64,000 nt of DNA from Caulobacter sp. 73W (GCF_041021955.1 NZ_CP158375.1:3398501-3462500), one strand, 5' to 3'; shown: positions 43,896 to 53,385, numbered from the stretch's first letter. Numbers and translations: made by a program. Notes: a model not told the origin generated them from the letters alone.

Positions 43896-45905
43896 ATGCC
43901 CCAACTGCTTCTCGAACTCTTCTCCGAAGAAATCCCGGCCCGCATGCAGGCCCAGGCCGCCAAGGACCTGGAGCGCATGGCGCGCGAGCGTCTGGCCGCC
44001 GCCGGTTTCCTGCCCGAGGCCCTGACCGCCATCGCCGGCCCGCGCCGTCTGACCCTGGTGGCCGAAGGCCTGCCGGCCGCCCAGCCGGAGCGCCATGAAG
44101 AACTGAAGGGCCCCAAGGTCGGCGCCCCGCCGCAGGCCATGGAAGGCTTCCTGCGCAAGGCAGGCCTGACCCAGGACCAGCTGACCGAGCGTGACGGCGT
44201 CTATTTCGCCCACATCCACAAGGCCGGCCGCCAGACCACCGAGATCGTCGCCGAGATGGTCGAGGAGATCGTCCGCGGCTTCCCGTGGCCGAAATCGATG
44301 ACCTGGGGCTACGGCAAGCTGCGCTGGGTCCGCCCGCTGAAGCGCATCCTGTGCGTCTTCGACCGCGAGATCGTGCCCTTCGCCATCGACGGGATCGAGA
44401 GCGCCGACCTGACCGAGGGGCACCGCTTCATGGGCTCGGGCGAGCGCGTGTTCCGCGCCCGTGACTTCGACGAATACCGCCAGGGCCTGCTGGCCCACCA
44501 CGTCGTGCTGGACCCGGAAGAGCGCAAGTCGCGCATCCTGGAAGGCGCCAAGACCCTGTGCTTCGCCCGCAATCTGGAACTGGTCGAGGACCAGGGCCTG
44601 CTGGAAGAGGTCGCCGGCCTGGCCGAGTGGCCGACCCCGATCCTGGGCGACATGGACCCCGCCTTCCTGGCCCTGCCGCCGGAGGTGATCCGCACCTCCA
44701 TGCGCACGCACCAGAAGTACTTCGCGGTCCGCGACCCGGCGACCGGCAAGCTGGCCCCGCACTTCCTGGTGGTGGCCAACATCCAGGCGCCCGACGGCGG
44801 CGCCGAGATCGCCCGCGGCAACGCCAAGGTGCTGTCGTCGCGCCTGTCCGACGCCCGCTTCTTCTGGGACGAGGACGTGAAGGTCGGCTTCGACGCCTGG
44901 CTGAAGAAGCTGGACGGCGTCACCTTCCACGCCAAGCTGGGCACCATGGCCGAGCGCGTCGAGCGCATCGTCGCCCTGGCCCGCGAGATCGCGCCCCTGG
45001 TCGGCGCCGATGTGGAGAAGACCGCCGAAGCGGCGCGCCTGGCCAAGGCCGACCTGACCTCCGAAATGGTCGGCGAATTCCCCGAACTGCAGGGGATCAT
45101 GGGCGGCTACTACGCCCGCGCCTTCGACCTGGACGGCGAGATCGCCGACGCCGTGCGCGACCACTACAAGCCGCAGGGGCCGGGCAACTCCGTCCCGACC
45201 GCGCCGGTCAGCATCGCCGTGGCCCTGGCCGACAAGCTGGACACCCTGGTCGGCTTCTTCGCCATCGACGAGAAGCCCACTGGCTCCAAGGACCCCTTCG
45301 CCCTGCGCCGCGCGGCGCTCGGGGTGATCCGCATCATCACCGAGAACGGCCTGCGCCTGCCGCTTAGCGGCTTCTCGGCCAAGACCCCGGATCTGGTCGC
45401 CTTCTTCGCCGACCGCCTGAAAGTTGCGCTTCGCGACCAGGGCAAGCGCCATGACCTCGTGGACGCCGTGTTCGCCCTTGGCGACGACGACCTCGTGCGG
45501 ATCGTTTCGCGCGTGGAGGCGTTGGACGCCTTCCTGAAGACGGACGATGGGGCGAACCTTCTGGCGGGCTACAAGCGCGCCGCGAACATTCTGAAAGCCG
45601 AAGAGAAGAAGGGCGCCTTGCCCGATGGCGACGCGGTCGCCCTGGCCGGCGCGCCCGCCGAGGAATCGGCGCTGCTCGCGGCGGTGCAGCGCGCCCGTCC
45701 CGTTGTCGAAACGGCGCTGTCTTCGGAAGATTTTGCCGCCGCGATGCAGGCTCTCGCCGAGCTTCGTGCGCCGGTGGACGCCTTCTTCGAGAAGGTGCTA
45801 GTTAACGACACGGATGTTGCAGCGCGGGATAACCGTTTGCGGCTTCTGTCCCAAGTCAAGACGACCACGGAGAGGGTCGCGGACTTTTCACTTATCGCAG
45901 GGTGA
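43896..45905 (+). CDS. glyS: Glycyl-tRNA synthetase, beta subunit
   Basis: 669 residues beginning PQLLLELFSEEIPARMQAQA, the GlyS signature. Later blocks GPRRLTLVAEGLP, RWVRPLKRILCVFD and RLSDARFFWDEDVK are also conserved, and a C-terminal anticodon-binding region ends the chain. It binds tRNA-Gly and edits together with GlyQ. Located 5 bases after glyQ and 10 before ppdK. Confidence 0.97.
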   Translation: MPQLLLELFSEEIPARMQAQAAKDLERMARERLAAAGFLPEALTAIAGPRRLTLVAEGLPAAQPERHEELKGPKVGAPPQAMEGFLRKAGLTQDQLTERDGVYFAHIHKAGRQTTEIVAEMVEEIVRGFPWPKSMTWGYGKLRWVRPLKRILCVFDREIVPFAIDGIESADLTEGHRFMGSGERVFRARDFDEYRQGLLAHHVVLDPEERKSRILEGAKTLCFARNLELVEDQGLLEEVAGLAEWPTPILGDMDPAFLALPPEVIRTSMRTHQKYFAVRDPATGKLAPHFLVVANIQAPDGGAEIARGNAKVLSSRLSDARFFWDEDVKVGFDAWLKKLDGVTFHAKLGTMAERVERIVALAREIAPLVGADVEKTAEAARLAKADLTSEMVGEFPELQGIMGGYYARAFDLDGEIADAVRDHYKPQGPGNSVPTAPVSIAVALADKLDTLVGFFAIDEKPTGSKDPFALRRAALGVIRIITENGLRLPLSGFSAKTPDLVAFFADRLKVALRDQGKRHDLVDAVFALGDDDLVRIVSRVEALDAFLKTDDGANLLAGYKRAANILKAEEKKGALPDGDAVALAGAPAEESALLAAVQRARPVVETALSSEDFAAAMQALAELRAPVDAFFEKVLVNDTDVAARDNRLRLLSQVKTTTERVADFSLIAG

Positions 45906-45914
45906 GCTTTCAAT

Positions 45915-48596
45915 ATGCCGGTCGAGACGATGACCAAGACGCGCTGGGTCTATTCCTTTGGTGGAGGCGGCGCTGACGGCGACGCCTCGATGAAGAATCT
46001 GCTGGGGGGCAAAGGCGCCAACCTGGCCGAGATGTCTTCCTTGGGCCTGCCGGTCCCGCCGGGCTTCACCGTCACGACCGAGGCGTGCGTCCACTATTAC
46101 AGCAATGGACGCCAGTACCCGGCCGAGCTGGCCGAACAGGTGGCCGCCGGCCTGGCGACCGTCGAAAAGCTGACGGGCAAGACCTTCGGCGATCCGGCCA
46201 ACCCGCTGCTGGTGTCGGTGCGCTCGGGCGCCCGCGCCTCCATGCCGGGCATGATGGACACCGTCCTGAACCTGGGCCTCAACGACGAGACCGTGGCCGG
46301 CCTGGCCGCGCTGTCGGGCGACGAGCGCTTCGCCTATGACAGCTACCGCCGCTTCATCCAGATGTTCTCCAACGTGGTGCTCGGCCTCGACCACCACTCG
46401 TTCGAGGAGATCCTGGACGACCACAAGGACCGTCTGGGCGTCACCGTCGACACCGACCTGACCGCCGAGAATTGGCGCGCCGTGGTCAAGGACTACAAGG
46501 CCGTCGTCGCCCGCGAGCACGGCCAGCCGTTCCCGCAGGACCCGCAAGCCCAGCTGTGGGGCGCCGTCGGCGCCGTGTTCGCCAGCTGGATGAACGACCG
46601 GGCCAAGTTCTATCGCCGCATGCACGACATCCCGGAAAGCTGGGGTACGGCGGTCAACATCCAGTCGATGGTGTTCGGCAACATGGGCCAGACGTCCGCC
46701 ACGGGCGTCGCCTTCACCCGCAACCCGTCCACCGGCGAGGCGCGCCTGTACGGCGAGTTCCTGATCAACGCCCAGGGCGAGGACGTGGTGGCCGGCATCC
46801 GCACGCCGCAGTCCCTGACCAAGGTCGCCCGTGAGGAAATGGGCGACGTCTCTCCCTCGATGGAAGAGGCGATGCCGGAGGTGTTCGGCCAGTTCAAGAC
46901 CGTGGTCGAGACGCTGGAACGCCACTACCGCGACATGCAGGACATCGAGTTCACGGTGGAGCAGGGCACGCTCTACATGCTCCAGACGCGCAACGGCAAA
47001 CGCACCGCCAAGGCCGCGCTGAAGATCGCCGTGGACCTGGCCGCCGAGGGTGTCATCAGCCAGGACGAAGCCATCCTGCGCATCGAGCCGGCGTCCCTGG
47101 ACCAGTTGCTGCACCCGACCATCGACCCGACCGCCCACCGCGACGTGGCGGCCGCCGGCCTGCCGGCGTCGCCTGGCGCGGCCACCGGCAAGATCGTGTT
47201 CGACTCGGACGAAGCCGAACGCCTGGGCCACCTGGGCGAGGCGGTCATCCTGGTTCGTGACGAGACCAGCCCCGAAGACATCCACGGCATGCACGCGGCC
47301 AAGGGCATCATCACCGCCCGCGGCGGCATGACCAGCCACGCCGCCGTCGTGGCGCGCGGCATGGGCCGTCCCTGCGTCTCCGGCGCCGGCGAGATCGCGA
47401 TCTTCGAACAGCAGGGCCTGTTCCGTGTTCGCGGCCGTGAATTCCGCGCGGGCGACATCATCACCGTCGATGGCTCCAAGGGCGAAGTCTTGGCGGGCGC
47501 AGTGAAGATGATCGAGCCCGAGCTGACCGGCGACTTCGCCACCCTGATGGCCTGGGCCGACAAGGCCCGCCGCCTGAAGGTGCGCGCCAACGCCGAGACG
47601 CCGCTGGACGCCAAGACCGCCCGCCAGTTCGGCGCCGAAGGCATCGGCCTTTGCCGCACCGAACACATGTTCTTCGACGAGGACCGCATCGCCGCCGTGC
47701 GCGAGATGATCCTGGCCGACGACGAGCGCGGGCGCCGCACGGCCCTGGCCAAGATCATGCCGATGCAGAAGGGCGACTTCGTCCAGCTGTTCACGATCAT
47801 GGAAGGCCTGCCGGTGACGGTGCGCCTGCTCGATCCGCCGCTGCACGAGTTCCTGCCGCACACCGAGGGCGATGTCGAAGCCGTGGCCACCGCCACCGGC
47901 CTGGACGCCGCCAAGCTGATGCGTCGCGCCAAGGAGCTGCACGAGACCAACCCCATGCTCGGCCACCGCGGCTGCCGCCTGGGCGTCTCGTACCCCGAGA
48001 TCTACGAGATGCAGGTCCGCGCCATCATTGAGGCCGCCTGCGAGATCGCCAAGTCCGGCAAGGCCGCTCCGGTGCCCGAGATCATGCACCCGCTGGTCGC
48101 CAAGGGCGAAGAGATGAAGTTCCTGCGCGAGCTGACCGATCGGGTCGCCAAGGAAGTGATCGCCGAGCAGGGCGTCGAGCTGGAGTACATGGTCGGCACC
48201 ATGGTCGAACTGCCCCGCGCCGCCCTGCGGGCCGGCGACCTGGCGCAGAACGCCGAGTTCTTCAGCTTCGGCACCAACGACCTGACCCAGACGACGTTCG
48301 GCATCAGCCGCGACGACGCCGGCAAGTTCCTGAACGCCTATATCGACAAGGGCATCTTCGAGAAGGACCCGTTCGTGTCCCTCGACCAGGAAGGCGTGGG
48401 CGACCTGATCCGTCTGGCCGCCGAACGCGGCCGGGCGCAGCGTCCGGACGTGAAGCTGGGCATCTGCGGCGAACACGGCGGCGACCCCGCTTCGATCACC
48501 TTCTGCGAGCAGGTGGGCCTGGACTACGTGTCCTGCTCCCCCTTCCGGGTGCCGATCGCCCGACTGGCGGCGGCGCAGGCCGCGCTGTCGAAGTAG
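45915..48596 (+). CDS. ppdK: Pyruvate, phosphate dikinase
   Basis: Interconverts pyruvate + ATP + Pi with PEP + AMP + PPi. 893 residues: N-terminal ATP-grasp (LLGGKGANLAEMSSLGLPVPPGFT), the swivelling His domain GGMTSHAAVVARGMGRPCVSG with the phosphorylated His near residue 475, and the C-terminal PEP/pyruvate barrel with FFSFGTNDLTQTTFG and LGICGEHGGDP. In alphaproteobacteria it acts in gluconeogenesis or PEP cycling. It follows glyS by 10 bases and ends at a GC-rich hairpin. Confidence 0.97.
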   Translation: MPVETMTKTRWVYSFGGGGADGDASMKNLLGGKGANLAEMSSLGLPVPPGFTVTTEACVHYYSNGRQYPAELAEQVAAGLATVEKLTGKTFGDPANPLLVSVRSGARASMPGMMDTVLNLGLNDETVAGLAALSGDERFAYDSYRRFIQMFSNVVLGLDHHSFEEILDDHKDRLGVTVDTDLTAENWRAVVKDYKAVVAREHGQPFPQDPQAQLWGAVGAVFASWMNDRAKFYRRMHDIPESWGTAVNIQSMVFGNMGQTSATGVAFTRNPSTGEARLYGEFLINAQGEDVVAGIRTPQSLTKVAREEMGDVSPSMEEAMPEVFGQFKTVVETLERHYRDMQDIEFTVEQGTLYMLQTRNGKRTAKAALKIAVDLAAEGVISQDEAILRIEPASLDQLLHPTIDPTAHRDVAAAGLPASPGAATGKIVFDSDEAERLGHLGEAVILVRDETSPEDIHGMHAAKGIITARGGMTSHAAVVARGMGRPCVSGAGEIAIFEQQGLFRVRGREFRAGDIITVDGSKGEVLAGAVKMIEPELTGDFATLMAWADKARRLKVRANAETPLDAKTARQFGAEGIGLCRTEHMFFDEDRIAAVREMILADDERGRRTALAKIMPMQKGDFVQLFTIMEGLPVTVRLLDPPLHEFLPHTEGDVEAVATATGLDAAKLMRRAKELHETNPMLGHRGCRLGVSYPEIYEMQVRAIIEAACEIAKSGKAAPVPEIMHPLVAKGEEMKFLRELTDRVAKEVIAEQGVELEYMVGTMVELPRAALRAGDLAQNAEFFSFGTNDLTQTTFGISRDDAGKFLNAYIDKGIFEKDPFVSLDQEGVGDLIRLAAERGRAQRPDVKLGICGEHGGDPASITFCEQVGLDYVSCSPFRVPIARLAAAQAALSK

Positions 48597-48604
48597 AGAG
48601 GATT

Positions 48605-48630
48605 GGGCTCGCCGAAAGGCGGGCCCTTTT
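48605..48630 (+). terminator. Rho-independent terminator of ppdK
   Basis: GGGCTCGCC (48605-48613) and GGCGGGCCC (48618-48626) with a GAAA tetraloop and TTTT. The next start codon is only 4 bases beyond. Confidence 0.85.
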
Positions 48631-48633
48631 CAC

Positions 48634-49089
48634 ATGAACCTGCGTCCCGCCAGACCGGAAGAGCGCGAAGCGCTCGAGGCCCTGCAGATGACCGCCTCCC
48701 TGGCGGACGACGCCTATCGCCAGGCGCTCCTCGACAACCCCGAGGCCGTTCACCTGCCGATGGAGCAGATCGAGGCCGGACAGGTGGTGTTGGCCGAGGA
48801 CGAGTCCGGCTTGCTGGGCTTCTGCGTGGTGCTGCCGCGCGAGGACGGGCAGGCGGAACTGGACGGTCTGTTCACGCGGCCGGACGCTTGGGGCAGGGGT
48901 GTCGGGCGGGCGCTGACGCAGGATGCCCTGCATCGCGCCGCCGCCATGCGAGTCGCGACCTTGCATGTGGTCGCCAGCCTCGAGGCGCGCGGGTTTTACG
49001 AGCGCCTCGGCTTTGAGTTCATCAGCGATACGCCGACCCTCTTTGGGCCGGCGATCAGCATGTCGCAATCCGTCCCTATTTCGTCGTAG
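48634..49089 (+). CDS. GNAT family N-acetyltransferase
   Basis: 151 residues in the GNAT fold: LRPARPEEREALEALQM start, GFCVVLPREDGQAELDGLFTRPDAWGRGVGRALTQDAL holding the acetyl-CoA loop (RGVGRAL, about residues 89-95), and ARGFYERLGFEFISDTPT at the C-terminus. It transfers an acetyl group to an unknown amine. The ATG lies just after the ppdK terminator, so a leader with the usual ribosome site is hardly possible (see findings). Confidence 0.9.
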   Translation: MNLRPARPEEREALEALQMTASLADDAYRQALLDNPEAVHLPMEQIEAGQVVLAEDESGLLGFCVVLPREDGQAELDGLFTRPDAWGRGVGRALTQDALHRAAAMRVATLHVVASLEARGFYERLGFEFISDTPTLFGPAISMSQSVPISS

Positions 49090-49104
49090 AAGCTGGTGGC
49101 CCTG

Positions 49105-49150
49105 TGCGTCCTTCGAGACGCCCGCTGACGCGGGCTCCTCAAGATGACGA
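49105..49150. repeat. Palindromic intergenic repeat, family A, copy 2
   Basis: TGCGTCCTTCGAGACG-[CCCGCTGACGCGGG]-CTCCTCAAGATGACGA. The outer parts match the copy at 49167-49211 in reverse complement, and the central part is a hairpin. Confidence 0.88.
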
Positions 49151-49166
49151 ACTCAGCAAACCACGC

Positions 49167-49211
49167 TCGTCATGCTGAGGAGCGGCCGTGGGCCGCGTCT
49201 CGAAGCACGCA
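49167..49211. repeat. Palindromic intergenic repeat, family A, copy 3 (inverted)
   Basis: Inverted partner of the copy at 49105-49150, spaced by 16 bases. It carries TCGTCATGCTGAGGAGCG and CGCGTCTCGAAGCACGCA around the palindrome GCGGCCGTGGGCCGC. It ends 4 bases before the stop of the next gene. Confidence 0.88.
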
Positions 49212-49214
49212 AAT

Positions 49215-50414
49215 CTACTTCCGCTTCGCCGTCACCAGAACCGGCAGATCCCCCAAGGCCGGGTTGATGAAGTCCAGCCGCGTGCGGCCGTCTTCCGTTT
49301 CGCTGACCACCACGGGGGCGGCGGAATTGGTCAGGGTCCATCCGGCGGGCAGGACCACGGCGTTGGCTGGACGGCCCAGGGCGCGGTCGAAGACCAGCTC
49401 GTCGCCGACCAGCTTGTAGCGGCCGGGATCGGTATAGGTCTCGGCCAGGCGCAGACGCACGGATTCGCCGGCCTTCACCGCCGGGAAGCTGAACAGGACG
49501 ACCTCGGTCTCGGCGGTGACCTCACCCAGGCCGGGGTCCTTGATCCCAGCGGCGGTGATGGCGGCGCCCTTCAACTGCCGGGCCGTGAGCGCTTCGCCGG
49601 TGTCCATGTTGCGCGCCGAGGGCTTGGAGGCGGTGCTGCCCTTGCGCACGACATTGACGTACTGGCCGACGCCGGGCCGGTCCTCGGTATAGTCGTGATG
49701 GAGCGCGAAGCTGTGGGTCTCCGGGGCGTTCAGAAAATAGACGATGTCCCGCGTCTGGCGGGCGCGTTCCGATACCTTGGCCGCCGCGCTGTTCGCTGTC
49801 GGCGTCAGCTTGCCCGGACGGGCGCGCAGCTTCACAGGGGCCTGGGCCGGGGTGTTGTTGATAAAGCTGATCCGCAGGCGGCCGTCCGCCTCCTGCGCCA
49901 CCTGGGACGGGTAGTTGGACGTCACCAGCACGTAGCCGGCCGGCAGGACCACGGCGTTGCGCTTCACGCCCAGCGGACGGTCGAAGACGATGTCCTGGCC
50001 GTCCTGGAAGTAGGACTTGGCGTCCTCATAGGTCTTGTCGATGCGCACCCGGCCCTGGCCGCCGTCGGCCGGCACCGGGCGGGCCAGGGTGACACGGATG
50101 TAGTCGCTGTCGAGGCTGGCTTCCGGCAGGCCGGTGGCGCGGGCGGTCGCGCCGTCCACCACCTTGAATTCCAGCGGCTTGCCGGTGGCCATGTCGACCA
50201 CGCTCTCGTCGGTGGCGATGCTGCCTTTGCGGATGGGGTTGAAATAGGCCGTCGCGCCCGGCCGGGCGGCGGTCACGTCATAGATGATGCGGAACTTGCC
50301 CGATCCCGGGGCCAGCAGTTCGTAGCGGGTATAGGCGTTGATCTCCTGCGGCGCGGCCATGGCCGGCGCGGCGATGCAGACGACCATGGAGGCGATTGCG
50401 GCCAGGCGGATCAT
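49215..50414 (-). CDS. Exported protein with two related domains, function unknown
   Basis: 399 residues after a signal peptide (MIRLAAIASMVVCIAAPAMA). Two halves repeat one another: IRVTLARPVPADGGQGRVRIDKTYEDAKSYFQDGQDIVFDRPLGVKRNAVVLPAGYVL in the first, RLRLAETYTDPGRYKLVGDELVFDRALGRPANAVVLPAGWTL in the second, each followed by RISFINN / RLDFINP. The mature protein is rich in beta structure. Its ATG overlaps the stop of the upstream amidohydrolase gene (ATGA), so the two are translated together. I do not recognise the family. Confidence 0.85.
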   Translation of the reverse strand: MIRLAAIASMVVCIAAPAMAAPQEINAYTRYELLAPGSGKFRIIYDVTAARPGATAYFNPIRKGSIATDESVVDMATGKPLEFKVVDGATARATGLPEASLDSDYIRVTLARPVPADGGQGRVRIDKTYEDAKSYFQDGQDIVFDRPLGVKRNAVVLPAGYVLVTSNYPSQVAQEADGRLRISFINNTPAQAPVKLRARPGKLTPTANSAAAKVSERARQTRDIVYFLNAPETHSFALHHDYTEDRPGVGQYVNVVRKGSTASKPSARNMDTGEALTARQLKGAAITAAGIKDPGLGEVTAETEVVLFSFPAVKAGESVRLRLAETYTDPGRYKLVGDELVFDRALGRPANAVVLPAGWTLTNSAAPVVVSETEDGRTRLDFINPALGDLPVLVTAKRK

Positions 50415-52081
50415 TGGGCGGCGCCTTCACGCTGGTAGACGCGCTTGCCGCCCACCCAGGTCTCCTGGACCTTGATCTTCCACAGGTCCTTGGGCGGGAT
50501 CTTGTACGGGTCCTGATCGAGGATCAGGAAGTCGGCCCATTCGCCCTGCGCCAGGCTGCCGAACTTGCCCTCGCCGAACTCGGCATAGGCCGCGCCGGTG
50601 GTGAAGGCGGCCAGGGCCTCGTCCAGGGTCAGGGCCTCGCCCGGATACCAGCCGCCCAGGGGCTGGTCGTTGTGGTCCTGGCGGGTGACGGCGGCATGAA
50701 TGCCGAAGAACGGGTTCGGCGCCTCCACCGGGAAATCGGACCCGCCGGCGAACCTGGCGCCGCTGTCCAGCACGCTGCGCCAGGCATAGGCGCCCTTCAT
50801 CCGCGCCTTGCCCAGTCGATCCTCGGCCATGTTCTTGTCGGAGGTGGCGTGGGTCGGCTGCATGGAGGCGATCACCTCCAGCTTGGCGAAGCGGGGCAGG
50901 TCGACGGGATCGACGACCTGGGCGTGCTCGACGCGGTGGCGCAGGCCCTTGGGCGTCGAGGCCTTCACGCTCTCGAACGCATCCAGCACCTCGGCGTTGG
51001 CGCCGTCGCCGATGGCGTGGACATTGACCTGATAACCGCGCGAGGCCGCGCTGCGGACCATGGCGTTCAGCTTGTCCTGCGGCAGGAACTGCAGGCCGAT
51101 ATTGTGCGGATCGTCGCTGTAGGGCGCCTTCAGGAAGGCCCCGCGCGAGCCGAGCGCCCCGTCCGAATAGAGCTTCACCGATTTCAGGGCCAGGCGGTCG
51201 CCATGGGTCCAGTCGATGGGCCCCTTGGGCGAGATCGCCTCCAGGGACTCCATGCCGCCGGCCATGGCGTAGATGCGGGCGGTCAGTCGGCCTTCCTTGC
51301 CGAACCGGTCATAGAGCGCCCAGGTCTTGGGATCGGCGCCCGCGTCGCCCACGCCGGTCAGGCCGACCTCGGCCATGATCTTCAGGGCGGCGGACAAGGC
51401 GGCTTCCGCGTCAGCGGCGGTGGGGGCGGGGACCTTGGCGGCGACCATCTCCTGCGCCGCATCGACCAGCACGCCCGCCGGCGCGCCGTCGGCCTTGCGC
51501 TCGATGCGGCCGCCGGTGGGGTCCTTGCTGGCGGCGGTCACGCCCGCGATCTGGAGCGTTTTGCTGTTGGCCCAGCCGGCGTGGCCGTCCACCCGCTCCA
51601 GCCAGACCGGGCGGTCGCTGACCACCGCGTCCAGCTCGGCGGCGGTGGGGAAGCGGCCGAGCTTCCAGATTTCCTGGTTCCAGCCGCGCCCGATAATCCA
51701 CGGCTTGTCCGGATTGGCGGCGGCGTAGGCCTTCAGCCGCCGCAGCGCCTCGTCCAGTGACTTCGTGCCCGTCAGATCGAGCGCCAGGGCCTGGAAACCC
51801 AGGCCCATGACGTGGCCGTGGGCGTCGATCAGGCCGGGGATCACCGTCTTGCCGCCGGCGTCCACCATCACGTCGTCCGGTCCCCAGGCGATGCGGGGAA
51901 CGGCCTGGGTCACCCAGGCGATCTTGCCGTCCTTGCCGATGCGCAGGGTGCGGAAGGGGACCGCCTTGCCGTCCTTGCCCAGGGCGTAGCCGTTGGCGTT
52001 CATCACCCATGTGTCGGCCTTGGCCGCCGTGGTTGCGGCGAGCAGCGCGGCCCCCGCCAGGAACATCGCCTTCAGCTTCAT
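50411..52081 (-). CDS. Exported amidohydrolase, YtcJ/NfdA-like
   Basis: 556 residues with a signal peptide (MKLKAMFLAGAALLAATTAAKA). The amidohydrolase metal site is seen in VIPGLIDAHGHVMGLG (about residues 96-111), with RHRVEHAQVVDP and GSDFPVEAPNPFFGIHAAVTR further on. YtcJ-like enzymes hydrolyse amides or N-formyl compounds; the substrate is unknown. The gene is translationally coupled to the duplicated-domain protein that follows. The signal peptide and the partner's suggest both act in the periplasm. Confidence 0.92.
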   Translation of the reverse strand: MKLKAMFLAGAALLAATTAAKADTWVMNANGYALGKDGKAVPFRTLRIGKDGKIAWVTQAVPRIAWGPDDVMVDAGGKTVIPGLIDAHGHVMGLGFQALALDLTGTKSLDEALRRLKAYAAANPDKPWIIGRGWNQEIWKLGRFPTAAELDAVVSDRPVWLERVDGHAGWANSKTLQIAGVTAASKDPTGGRIERKADGAPAGVLVDAAQEMVAAKVPAPTAADAEAALSAALKIMAEVGLTGVGDAGADPKTWALYDRFGKEGRLTARIYAMAGGMESLEAISPKGPIDWTHGDRLALKSVKLYSDGALGSRGAFLKAPYSDDPHNIGLQFLPQDKLNAMVRSAASRGYQVNVHAIGDGANAEVLDAFESVKASTPKGLRHRVEHAQVVDPVDLPRFAKLEVIASMQPTHATSDKNMAEDRLGKARMKGAYAWRSVLDSGARFAGGSDFPVEAPNPFFGIHAAVTRQDHNDQPLGGWYPGEALTLDEALAAFTTGAAYAEFGEGKFGSLAQGEWADFLILDQDPYKIPPKDLWKIKVQETWVGGKRVYQREGAAQ

Positions 52082-52194
52082 CTCCAGCCCCGCATTTTTC
52101 TGAATCTTGCGGCGTCACCATAGCCGGGGGAAGGGCGGTGACAACCGGCCCGGATCATGTCCAACTCAAGGCCAAGCTTGGAGTCCGCGTCACC

Positions 52195-53385
52195 ATGTCG
52201 AGCTTTGATCCGGTCGCCGCGACGGCCGCCTATCTGGCCCAACTGCCCCCGGCCGCCCATGAGAAGGCGCAGGCCTACACCCAGGGTGGCCACTGGCTGA
52301 TCCTGTGGGGCGCGCTGGTGTCGATCGCCGCGGCCTGGATCATCCTGCGTCTGGGCGTGGCGCGCCGCGCGGCCGCCTCGGTGCAGCGCCGCCGGCCCCG
52401 GCCGTGGACCTCGGCCTTCCTGGCGGCGGCGGCCTTCTTCGCCGTCAGCTGGGCGATCGAACTGCCGTGGGCGGCCTATTCCGGCTGGTGGCGCGAGACG
52501 CAGTACGGCCTGACCAGTCAGCCCATCGCCGGCTGGCTGACCGAGCACCTGATCGGCGGGGTCATGGGCGTGGTGGTGACCGGCCTGCTGATCATGCTGA
52601 TCTACTTCCTGATCCGCCGCGCGCCGCGCCTGTGGCCTGTGCTCACCGGCCTGGTGGTCGGGGTCTTCGCCCTGTTCATGCTGTTCCTGCAGCCGGTCGT
52701 CATCGAGCCGATCTTCAACAAGTACGACCCGGCCCCGCCCGGGCCGGTGCGCGACATGGTGGTCGCCATGGGCCTTCAGGTCGGCGTCCCGACCGACAAG
52801 ATCCTGGTCTACAACGGCTCCAAGCAGTCCAACCGCTACACCGCCAACGTCTCCGGCTTCATGGGCACGTCCCGCGTGGCCATGAGCGACGTGATGTTCA
52901 AGAAGGACGCCGACCTGGCCGAGGTGCGCGGCGTCGTGGGTCATGAGATGGGCCACTACAAGCGCGGCCACCTGTTCGAGCTGATCGCCTTCTTCGGCTT
53001 CGGAACCATGATCATGGGCTTCATCGTCCAGGCCCTGTTCCCGGTCGCCACGCGCCTGCTGGGCGGCTGGGGCGTGACGGGGATCGCCGATCCGGCGGGC
53101 CTGCCGATCCTGATGATCTTGGTGACGGTGCTGGGCGTGCTGGCGACGCCGGCCGTGAACACCATGGTCCGCTACGCCGAGACGGACGCCGATCGCTATT
53201 CCCTGGAGAACTTCAACGAGCCGGACGGCCTGGCGCGCGCCCTGGTCAAGACGATCGAGTATCGGGCGGCGACGCCGGGCGCGGTGGAGGAGTTCATCTT
53301 CTACGACCACCCCTCGGTCGGCTCGCGCGTGCGCATGGCCATGGACTGGAAGGCGGCCCACCTGGGTGAGCCGCCCCGCCCTTAG
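52195..53385 (+). CDS. M48 family CAAX-protease-like membrane protease (Ste24 type)
   Basis: 396 residues. Several membrane segments surround a gluzincin core: VVGHEMGHYKRGHLFEL (HExxH) and the third ligand in YAETDADRYSLENFNEPDGLA. PVVIEPIFNKYDPAP, GSKQSNRYTANVSGF and DHPSVGSRVRMAMDWK are Ste24 hallmarks. In bacteria such proteases act on membrane proteins during envelope stress; there is no CAAX substrate in bacteria. The ATG at 52195 opens the family N-terminus. It converges on the KAS III gene with a 3-base gap. Confidence 0.92.
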   Translation: MSSFDPVAATAAYLAQLPPAAHEKAQAYTQGGHWLILWGALVSIAAAWIILRLGVARRAAASVQRRRPRPWTSAFLAAAAFFAVSWAIELPWAAYSGWWRETQYGLTSQPIAGWLTEHLIGGVMGVVVTGLLIMLIYFLIRRAPRLWPVLTGLVVGVFALFMLFLQPVVIEPIFNKYDPAPPGPVRDMVVAMGLQVGVPTDKILVYNGSKQSNRYTANVSGFMGTSRVAMSDVMFKKDADLAEVRGVVGHEMGHYKRGHLFELIAFFGFGTMIMGFIVQALFPVATRLLGGWGVTGIADPAGLPILMILVTVLGVLATPAVNTMVRYAETDADRYSLENFNEPDGLARALVKTIEYRAATPGAVEEFIFYDHPSVGSRVRMAMDWKAAHLGEPPRP

